This document shows positions 6,176 through 11,136 of a stretch of DNA of 11,136 nucleotides, one piece after another. The DNA lies in contig WTAW01000040.1 of assembly GCA_013139435.1 (NCBI GenBank), forward strand, positions 1 through 11,136, given 5' to 3'. Source of the stretch: Candidatus Aminicenantota bacterium (GTDB lineage Bacteria > Acidobacteriota > Aminicenantia > Aminicenantales > Aminicenantaceae). A program made the position numbers and the translations under genes. Each line of letters starts with the position of its first letter. The first letter of the stretch is position 1. Under the pieces are notes generated by a model. That model worked only from the letters and a program-made list of their open reading frames with translations, made no database searches and was not told the DNA's origin.

Positions 6176-6688
6176 CTAAACGGCAAGAGTGAATTCCCAC
6201 GCACACCAGACATCGTCAGGATGAGGGTCGGGCGGACAGATGAGACATTTTGTCTTGAATCTGGGATCTATGGTTTTAGCGAAAAGGCTGTATTCCACAA
6301 TACCCACAGATTTACAGGGAAAGTCGGGAAGGCCCTGCCTTTTCCTCGCTTCCTGAACGCGGCACTTGTTCATCCGGAACAGACAACGTGAGTCACTGAC
6401 TTCGGAGACCTCCTGAACATTGATGTATGCGTACAGTCGAAACTTGAGGCACTGGATGAGGGCAGGGATGCCTCCTCCTGGTTCGATGCCCAGCCTTTTC
6501 ATGATTCTTTTGGCTTCGATGACCGTAAATTTTTCCCATGCGTTTCTATCCAGATCCATGGCGGCCTCGATGCCGTATCTGTTCTCGACCGCGCGGAACC
6601 AGAGCCCGTCGTGGGCAAGCCAATTCTTCGAGGCGTCTTCCAGAAGTCCCAGAAGCTCTTCCTTTGACATATCCTTAACATCTTTCAT
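6176..6688 (-). CDS. DUF6125-like Cys-rich protein of unknown function
   Basis: 170 residues, no signal peptide, probably cytoplasmic. The N-terminal half is helical, with the conserved-looking MSKEELLGLLEDAS and HDGLWFRAVENRYGIEAAMDLD (26-47). The C-terminal half carries Cys102, Cys109 (NKCRVQEARKRQG), Cys125 (DFPCKSVGIVEYS), Cys148/Cys151 (CLICPPDPHP) and Cys162 (WCAWEF), a pattern suggesting a metal or Fe-S site. I recognise this layout as DUF6125, common in anaerobic deltaproteobacteria and related to the fold of L-2-amino-thiazoline-4-carboxylate hydrolase-like proteins; the latter link is from memory and weak. The open frame extends to 6772, but I choose the ATG at 6688, seven bases after the radical SAM stop, because family members begin just before the MSKEELL-type helix. 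The function is unknown. Confidence 0.8.
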   Translation of the reverse strand: MKDVKDMSKEELLGLLEDASKNWLAHDGLWFRAVENRYGIEAAMDLDRNAWEKFTVIEAKRIMKRLGIEPGGGIPALIQCLKFRLYAYINVQEVSEVSDSRCLFRMNKCRVQEARKRQGLPDFPCKSVGIVEYSLFAKTIDPRFKTKCLICPPDPHPDDVWCAWEFTLAV

Positions 6689-6695
6689 TGTACAC

Positions 6696-7664
6696 TCATT
6701 TGTGACTATTCCCTGCGGATGATGGCTCATAATAGGTCTTTCCCTTATGTGTAAGAGGCTTGATTTTGCCATTGCTGATCAAAATATTCAGGTATTTTAG
6801 GACTTCGTCCCTGTGTTTGCCAAGAGATGCAGAAATATCAGACAGTGTCACCGGTCTTCGCTGAATCATCGAAAGTATTTTTCGTTCGATATCTTGACTT
6901 TGAGGGAACTGATTCATCTGCGCGAAATCAGCGATGATCTCACACTTTTTTCCGAAAGCCTTTTTGATCTTTTCAAGGTCTTTCAGAGATAGGGCTCGAG
7001 CGAATTGTTCAGCAGGAGGACGGATGACCGTGTTGAGCTGAATTCTATCGGGCTGAATCTCTCTAACAGCAGCCTTGAGCTTATTGAGGTGATTGGGGGA
7101 GTCGTTTTTACCCTTGACCAGCATGATCTCCAGCCAGATCTGGCCTTTGAATTCCTGCCGGAATATTTTCAGGCCCACGATGATGTCTTCGATCTTTAAT
7201 GAGGAATGAGGCCTGTTGACTGCGATAAATTCTTCCTGTGTCGCAGCATCGAGAGAGGGAACAACCAGGTCGGCCGCTTGTAAGGCCTCTCGAACGCGCG
7301 CTTTTGTGAGAAGCGTGCTGTTCGTCAGGACAGCCACCGGAATGTCTGTGATTTTTTTGATTTCCCGGATGAGTTTTCCGAGGGTAGTGTTCAAGGTGGG
7401 CTCTCCTGAGCCTGAAAAAGTGATATAGTCGATTCTCTGCCCCGAGGAGAGAGTCTTATTTATTTGGGCCAAAACAATGTCAGAGGAAAAGTGTTCTTTC
7501 TGTTGAACAGTTTTTTTGGGTGTGGGCCCCAATTGGCAGTAAATACAATCCAATGTGCACGTCTTATAAGGGAGGATGTCGATGCCCAGTGAAAATCCCA
7601 GCCGTCTCGACGGAACAGGGCCATAAATATGGATAGGAGATTCTTTTTCCTTTGTTTTCGTCAC
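6696..7664 (-). CDS. Radical SAM protein with C-terminal winged helix (COG0731/TYW1-related)
   Basis: Radical S-adenosylmethionine enzyme with a 4Fe-4S cluster, 322 residues. The family opening YGPVPSRRLGFSLGID (14-29) is followed by the cluster motif C36-x3-C40-x2-C43 (CTLDCIYC) and QLGPTP. FSGSGEPTLN (83-92) is the SAM-binding GE motif, and VLTNSTLL (112-119) and PSLDAATQEEF (136-146) are barrel strands. Residues about 258-314 look like a winged-helix domain (RPVTLSDISASLG...EVLKYLNIL...GKIKP...GKTYYEP), so it may bind nucleic acid or sense something. The start is a GTG at 7664, five bases after the DUF6485-like stop; the ribosome site is weak, so coupling to the upstream gene is likely. 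Relatives are usually annotated only as Fe-S oxidoreductases. The substrate is unknown; tRNA wybutosine synthesis is unlikely in bacteria. Confidence 0.88.
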   Translation of the reverse strand: MTKTKEKESPIHIYGPVPSRRLGFSLGIDILPYKTCTLDCIYCQLGPTPKKTVQQKEHFSSDIVLAQINKTLSSGQRIDYITFSGSGEPTLNTTLGKLIREIKKITDIPVAVLTNSTLLTKARVREALQAADLVVPSLDAATQEEFIAVNRPHSSLKIEDIIVGLKIFRQEFKGQIWLEIMLVKGKNDSPNHLNKLKAAVREIQPDRIQLNTVIRPPAEQFARALSLKDLEKIKKAFGKKCEIIADFAQMNQFPQSQDIERKILSMIQRRPVTLSDISASLGKHRDEVLKYLNILISNGKIKPLTHKGKTYYEPSSAGNSHK

Positions 7665-7669
7665 TCGGG

Positions 7670-7873
7670 TTACACTCTGTCCTTGTAAATTTCGATAAAT
7701 CGCCTTAGAGATCTGTCATAAGTTCGTTCCACGTCATCTGGGAAAAGGCAGGCGGGGAGCTCTTTCATGCTCCAGTGGTATCGTATGCACTCGCAGCAGA
7801 CGCCCTTTCGGCTGCACGGTTCATAGGAGCAGTTGCAGTTGATCAGGTTTTTTTCCTTGTCGCATTCTTTCAT
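7670..7873 (-). CDS. DUF6485-like small Cys-rich protein
   Basis: 67 residues with eight cysteines (4, 13, 15, 20, 26, 27, 29, 42), arranged as CNCSYEPCSRKGVCCECIRYH followed by LPACLFPDDVERTYDRSLRRF. The cysteine spacing suggests a zinc or Fe-S site. The C-terminal third is a charged amphipathic helix. The start at 7873 has a strong GGAGG site. It lies 52 bases after the NifU-like gene and 5 bases before the radical SAM gene, which argues for a shared transcript. I recognise the family as DUF6485, whose function is not known. A role as a metal chaperone or partner of its neighbours is inference from context only. Confidence 0.82.
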   Translation of the reverse strand: MKECDKEKNLINCNCSYEPCSRKGVCCECIRYHWSMKELPACLFPDDVERTYDRSLRRFIEIYKDRV

Positions 7874-7925
7874 GATTGCCTCCGATCTCTCAACGTAAAA
7901 CGTGGACTGTAAGGGGAGAGTGGGT

Positions 7926-8396
7926 TTAGGTTTTTCTGTACTGTTTTTTCCAGGAATATTTTTGTTGATAGAGGCTGTCGGCTAAAGCCCGCCTGAGTGT
8001 TTCAGCGGCCAGAAACGCACAATGGATACTAGCTTCTGGCAAACCTCCCAATTTTTTGAGGATGGTTTCGCCGCTGACAAAAGCCAGGGCCTCTATGAAG
8101 GTCTTGGTGAGCGTGAGCTCAGTCGCTATACTTCCACAGGCGATGGTGGTTGCGCAGCCATCAGTGAGAAAACTGCACTCCGATATTTTCCCATTCTTCA
8201 CTTTGATAAACATCTCCATCGTGTCACCGCAAACGCCTTTTACCTTACCGTAACCGTCAGGTTGTTCCGTGGCCCTGAAGTTTCTCGGATATTGCCAGTG
8301 CTCGATCACAACTTCAGAGTATTCTTTCCTGGCCTGTTCCAGGATCATTTCTTGGATCTGCTTTGCGTATTTTTCGAGGTCTTCTTTGTTTGGCAT
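7926..8396 (-). CDS. NifU/IscU-like iron-sulfur cluster scaffold protein
   Basis: 156-residue cytoplasmic scaffold for building Fe-S clusters. Residues 1-30 are a helical, charged extension. The NifU N-terminal domain begins at YSEVVIEHWQYPRNF (26-40). The cluster ligands expected for the family are present: Cys56 and Asp58 (GVCGDTM), Cys81 (DGCATTIACGS) and Cys126 (SIHCAFLAAETL). An extra Cys87 replaces the usual Ser/Gly position. It lacks the ferredoxin and Nfu domains of full NifU. No cysteine desulfurase or SufBC gene is nearby, so it is an orphan scaffold at the head of a run of Cys-rich and radical SAM proteins. The start at 8396 has only a poor ribosome site; an internal ATG (Met17) is an alternative. 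Promoter at 8481-8511. Confidence 0.9.
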   Translation of the reverse strand: MPNKEDLEKYAKQIQEMILEQARKEYSEVVIEHWQYPRNFRATEQPDGYGKVKGVCGDTMEMFIKVKNGKISECSFLTDGCATTIACGSIATELTLTKTFIEALAFVSGETILKKLGGLPEASIHCAFLAAETLRRALADSLYQQKYSWKKQYRKT

Positions 8397-8457
8397 TTTC
8401 TATTGATTCTTATTTGTCCTGGACTGAGAACGTGGGATTTTTAAGCATGTGTAAAAT

Positions 8458-8473
8458 CTAAACGCTAGTTTAG
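8458..8473. repeat. Inverted repeat at the predicted transcription start of the NifU-like operon
   Basis: CTAAAC (8458-8463) and GTTTAG (8468-8473) form a 6-base dyad around GCTA, directly downstream of the -10 box and covering the predicted start near 8474. The position fits an operator for a repressor or a 5'-end stabilising hairpin. It does not match an IscR-type site that I can recognise. Confidence 0.4.
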
Positions 8474-8480
8474 CCCAGCT

Positions 8481-8511
8481 ATTATACCAAAAGGGCAGCT
8501 CGTAATGTCAA
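8481..8511 (-). promoter_or_regulatory. Promoter of the NifU-like / radical SAM / ilvE / trmO operon
   Basis: On the minus strand a perfect -35 TTGACA (8511-8506) and a perfect extended -10 TGG-TATAAT (TATAAT at 8486-8481) are seen, with a 19-base spacer, slightly longer than ideal; the extended -10 can compensate. The leader is about 78 bases. The next five genes follow on the same strand with gaps of 52, 5, 7, 66 and 33 bases and no other good promoter, so it may serve all six. Confidence 0.65.
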
Positions 8512-8538
8512 AAAGTTCGAAGGATTGTCTCTGGCCGC

Positions 8539-9789
8539 TCATTTATGGCGGAACGAGTCGAGCACATCTTGAAGAGCTCCTGTAAATTTTCCGATTTTTT
8601 CCTGGGTCATACCCGCATACCCGATCCGGATGCAGCCGGGAGCTCCAAAAACAGATGCGGGTACAGCGCTGAATTTTCCCATTTCCATAGCCTTCTGCAC
8701 AAATTCTTTATCGTCCACATTTATATCCGCAGGCAGTCGGGCGAGCACGCTGATCGCACCAGATGGGAAATCCTTGTCCCTGCCGGCAAGAGTGAATCCC
8801 TTCTCCTCGAGAGTTTGGATGATGAGTTCACATCTTTTCCTCAGTTCTTCTTTGATTTCCGTTATGATTCTGGGAGGCCTCCCATTTTCCAGATCGCTCA
8901 CTTCCTCTTTTAAGATATCTATGAGGATGTGTTGCCCCAGTACGTTTGGCGATGAGGAAAACGAACGAATCATCTTTGACATCCAGGAGTTTGTGAAGGT
9001 CTCATCCGCAGCAATTCCATAACCGATTCTTGCTCCCGGAATCAGATATTCTTTGGACGCCGAGCTGATGATTACCGTTCTTTCCGGAGCATATGCCAGC
9101 ATGGATTGGGGAATTCCTTTATACCGGAGCGTTCCGTAGACTTCGTCGGAGATGAGTATCAGATCCATTCGCCTTGCCAGTTCGGCCAGTTGTTCCATCT
9201 CGCTATCAGAGAGAACATCCCCAGATGGATTTGTGGGAAAGTTGATGAGCAGAGATGTGATTTTCTGCTGCTCGATCTGTTTTTGCACTTTTTTGAAGTC
9301 GGGGTTGTAGTTTTCGTCAAAGAAATCGAGGATGACAGGGTTTCCCCCCGCGTTGAGGATGATCCCTCTGTAATTGCTCCAGTAAAGGGGAAGGAGGCCT
9401 ACGTTTTGCTGGAAGGCCACAAGATGCATCACAATCGAAAGCCCTTCTGTAGCTCCTGTGACGATCGCCACATGTTTTTTACCCAATCCTTCCGGAGGAA
9501 TCCCCGATTTTCCCTTCAAACGATAGGTCAGAGTCCAGAATCGGCCGATCAAATCTCGAAGCTCTTCCAAACCTGCAGAGGGACCATAATAAATTTCCTT
9601 CTCGGGAAAAATATCGAGGATCTGGCCCTGATCGCTGCGGATAAATTCGGGATTTTGTTGTGCTATGACCTTTGCTTTTGCTGCGATCGCGGGAATTATC
9701 GGTTCGGAGGAGATTGTCTGCTGGATGCCATCAGGCATAGTAGAGAGGGCGATCTCTAGGAGGGGTGTTTTTTGCTGAGTTGTATTCAT
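8539..9789 (-). CDS. Class I/II PLP-dependent aminotransferase (aspartate aminotransferase fold)
   Basis: Cytoplasmic fold-type I aminotransferase, 416 residues. Visible landmarks: YYGPSAGLEELRDLI (67-81), TGATEGLS (111-118) for PLP phosphate contacts, NFPTNPSG (183-190), ISDEVYGTL (213-221) with Asp215 for the PLP ring nitrogen, SSASKEYLIPGARIGYG (242-258) with the Schiff-base lysine Lys246, and IRIGYAG (387-393) with the carboxylate-binding Arg388. All catalytic residues are present. The start at 9789 has an AGGAGA site. It is set off by about 94 bases from the gene upstream and 142 bases from the NifU-like gene, so it is probably transcribed separately. A TATAAT-like box at 9866-9861 has only a poor -35. 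The amino donor and acceptor cannot be assigned from sequence. Confidence 0.92.
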   Translation of the reverse strand: MNTTQQKTPLLEIALSTMPDGIQQTISSEPIIPAIAAKAKVIAQQNPEFIRSDQGQILDIFPEKEIYYGPSAGLEELRDLIGRFWTLTYRLKGKSGIPPEGLGKKHVAIVTGATEGLSIVMHLVAFQQNVGLLPLYWSNYRGIILNAGGNPVILDFFDENYNPDFKKVQKQIEQQKITSLLINFPTNPSGDVLSDSEMEQLAELARRMDLILISDEVYGTLRYKGIPQSMLAYAPERTVIISSASKEYLIPGARIGYGIAADETFTNSWMSKMIRSFSSSPNVLGQHILIDILKEEVSDLENGRPPRIITEIKEELRKRCELIIQTLEEKGFTLAGRDKDFPSGAISVLARLPADINVDDKEFVQKAMEMGKFSAVPASVFGAPGCIRIGYAGMTQEKIGKFTGALQDVLDSFRHK

Positions 9790-9872
9790 GACTATTCTCC
9801 TGATTTATGACCCTTTATCATTTACGAATTGAGAGACAGGTTGGGCCGGACACTGGCTCGATTATATTATTA

Positions 9873-9884
9873 AATAATTCAGGT
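9873..9884 (+). repeat. Copy 4 of the AATAATTCAGGT repeat, at the 3' end of the DUF4405-like gene
   Basis: AATAATTCAGGT is shared exactly with the three other copies. Over 15 bases it matches the 4377 copy at 13 positions, and the following CAC matches the 2802 copy. It abuts the TGA stop of the minus-strand membrane-protein gene (9886-9884) with a one-base overlap. Like the copy at trmO, it sits exactly at a gene's 3' end in the same relative orientation. Confidence 0.7.
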
Positions 9885-10882
9885 CACTTTGTTTCAGTAA
9901 GAGAGGCGATCACGTCTCTCAAGTCTTGCATGGTAAAACCGTATCGTCTTCTCAACCGTCCGAGTGACTCATCCATGGAGACGTTGTGTGGGAGGCCGAG
10001 TTTGCTGGCGATCTCCCGGGCTGATATTCCTGTCTGTCTCCCTATCTCATAGAGGGTCATCCGGCCTGTGATCAAGATTCCGGATTGGTCCTCGGATAAT
10101 CTTCCCCTTGTCAGTTTTGGCTCTTCCTCGTGTTCCTCTTTTTTTTCTTCTAAGTATAGAGGGCTTGTTTGTATTTCTTCCTTTGGAACAGGTGCTTCTT
10201 GTGGTAAAGATGTTTCCTCTGGAACAAGTGTTTCCTTTGGAGTAGCGGGTGTTCTTTGGAGCAGCATCATTATGGCCTCTCTAGCTTCGAGCAGAGAAAA
10301 TCCGTATCTTTTCCTTAAAAGACCAAGAGTTTCTTCAGGAGAGGTCTTTGGCGGAAGGCCCAATTTTTCGGCGAGCGTTTTAGGGGGAATGCCTGTGAAT
10401 TTTTCAACCCCGGCAAGCGTCATGTTACCTGTGATAGTAAGGTACCCCTGGCGGTCATAGATGAATTCCTCAGGTGATAACCGGCCTTGTGATATGGTGC
10501 CAGCACGCCTTCCGTAGTTTTCGTAAATAAGGGAATGTTTTGGCATGAGGGCCCAGAACACAATAACAACAAGGACCGATACAATGACAGTGAAGGCAAT
10601 TGATGTTCTCCATCTTTTTTTGAAAAGAGTTTGAGTTTTACCTCTGATCCAACTCCATGCGAGCATGAGATGAAAAATTATTAAGATAATAAAGGCTACA
10701 GAGAGATAAAGATGGATGTCTCCCCATTGATGGCGGTGTAGACCAAGGAAATATTTCTCGCTCTCTCTGACCGTAGGCCCTTCGCCGAGAAAAAATCCCA
10801 TGAGAATACCAATGAAGGCGATACCGAACATACAGATAAAAAGGAGGGTGTCTACAAGATATTGCCAGTCTGATTTTTTCAT
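9884..10882 (-). CDS. DUF4405-like membrane protein with a duplicated 55-residue helical module
   Basis: 332 residues. Three membrane helices (about 11-31, 54-77, 93-112) form a DUF4405-like, cytochrome-b-type N-terminal domain with His49, His51 (LHRHQW), His57 (DIHLYL) and His71 (IFHLML) as possible heme ligands. The rest is soluble: module 1 at 150-204 and module 2 at 271-325, aligned without gaps at 27 of 55 identical residues. The pattern is ITGxMTL, then TGI, then KLGLP, then LRxRYGF; each copy is preceded by GRLS. A Pro/Glu-rich linker joins them (about 209-258). Positive charges after helix 2 suggest that the modules lie outside the membrane. The gene overlaps the metallo-beta-lactamase gene by four bases (ATGA) and has a strong GGAG site. 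An electron-transfer or sensing role is plausible but unproven. Confidence 0.8.
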   Translation of the reverse strand: MKKSDWQYLVDTLLFICMFGIAFIGILMGFFLGEGPTVRESEKYFLGLHRHQWGDIHLYLSVAFIILIIFHLMLAWSWIRGKTQTLFKKRWRTSIAFTVIVSVLVVIVFWALMPKHSLIYENYGRRAGTISQGRLSPEEFIYDRQGYLTITGNMTLAGVEKFTGIPPKTLAEKLGLPPKTSPEETLGLLRKRYGFSLLEAREAIMMLLQRTPATPKETLVPEETSLPQEAPVPKEEIQTSPLYLEEKKEEHEEEPKLTRGRLSEDQSGILITGRMTLYEIGRQTGISAREIASKLGLPHNVSMDESLGRLRRRYGFTMQDLRDVIASLTETK

Positions 10883-11136
10883 TGGATCTCCTTTCCGGCG
10901 CCTGCCTTGATGAAATTCTCTGCGTATTCGTCGGCAAACATCCTGAGGGCTTTATCGCCAGTACAGTGACAGGGCCCGATCTTCTGAATTTTGAGGGCGT
11001 TCAGCATATCGATGACTTCCTGAATTTCATCCGTTTGGAAGCCGGCAAGATGGAATCCCCCTAAGACCAAATGGATGTTTTCCCCGAACATATCCCTGAC
11101 TTTGGGAAGAATGTTGATCAGACGCGGATGGGCACA
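10879..11136 (-). CDS. Metallo-beta-lactamase-fold protein, C-terminal part (RFA-P-synthase-like)
   Basis: Only the last 85 residues are in the window; the gene starts beyond the right edge and is in frame up to the last base. The visible part begins CAHPRLINILPKVRD and continues HLVLGGFHL, then a helix (TDEIQEVIDMLNAL), KIGPCHCTGDKALRMF and a C-terminal AENFIKAGAGKEIQ. CAHP, GGFHL and HCTG are the metal-ligand motifs of the COG1237 branch, often annotated as 7,8-dihydropterin-6-yl-methyl-4-(beta-D-ribofuranosyl)aminobenzene 5'-phosphate synthase. In bacteria that name is usually only a similarity label. The stop overlaps the ATG of the downstream membrane protein (ATGA), so the two are translated together. 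Confidence 0.85.
   Translation of the reverse strand, partial: CAHPRLINILPKVRDMFGENIHLVLGGFHLAGFQTDEIQEVIDMLNALKIQKIGPCHCTGDKALRMFADEYAENFIKAGAGKEIQ

Noticed and set aside
6689..6772. Longer start for the DUF6125-like protein (ATG at 6772 or 6730)
   Set aside because: The extra residues are the out-of-frame end of the radical SAM gene and do not fit the family start.
9106..9759. 217-residue plus-strand open frame inside the aminotransferase gene
   Set aside because: It is antisense to a complete aminotransferase with all catalytic residues; its composition is that of a shadow frame.
9861..9887. Promoter for the aminotransferase
   Set aside because: A TATAAT box is present, but the only -35 candidate is GTGACC at a 15-base spacing, too poor to list as a feature.

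Overview
The window looks like a chromosomal segment of an anaerobic bacterium, most likely from the former Deltaproteobacteria (Desulfobacterota/Thermodesulfobacteriota). This is inferred from the gene families: a NifU-like scaffold next to a DUF6485-type Cys-rich protein, a TYW1-related radical SAM protein, a DUF6125-type protein, a DUF4405-type membrane protein and an RFA-P-synthase-like metallo-beta-lactamase protein. No rRNA or other phylogenetic marker is present, so the placement is tentative. There are no tRNAs, CRISPR arrays or transposase genes.

Layout: (1) positions 1-2027, minus strand: an ABC uptake operon for cobalamin or chelated iron, in the order binding lipoprotein, ATPase, permease. 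Its genes overlap by 8 and 4 bases, the permease runs off the left edge, and a good sigma70-type promoter lies at 2078-2106. (2) 2028-2913: about 890 bases of A/T-rich DNA without a convincing gene. It holds three promoter-like sequences, one of them an orphan pointing left, plus hairpins and a perfect 17-base palindrome. (3) 2914-4341, plus strand: a group II PLP-dependent amino-acid decarboxylase, the only large plus-strand gene, with its own promoter and a 15-codon leader ORF ending one base before its start. (4) 4342-4642: a repeat-rich noncoding patch with a 31-base direct repeat, a 14-base inverted repeat and a 41-base hairpin, resembling a small non-autonomous mobile element. (5) 8396-4643, minus strand: a probable six-gene operon (NifU-like scaffold, DUF6485-like protein, radical SAM, DUF6125-like protein, branched-chain aminotransferase, TrmO) behind one promoter at 8481-8511. 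(6) 9789-8539: a class I/II aminotransferase. (7) 11136-9884: the end of a metallo-beta-lactamase-fold gene, overlapping by 4 bases a membrane protein with a duplicated 55-residue module.

The functional themes are nutrient uptake, amino-acid metabolism and Fe-S or metal chemistry. The most system-like part is the run NifU-like / Cys-rich small protein / radical SAM-winged helix / Cys-rich DUF6125. It looks like a metal- or sulfur-handling module, but its substrate cannot be read from sequence. The other standout is a short palindromic repeat (core AATAATTCAGGT) found four times, always in intergenic DNA at gene ends, and flanking the decarboxylase on both sides.
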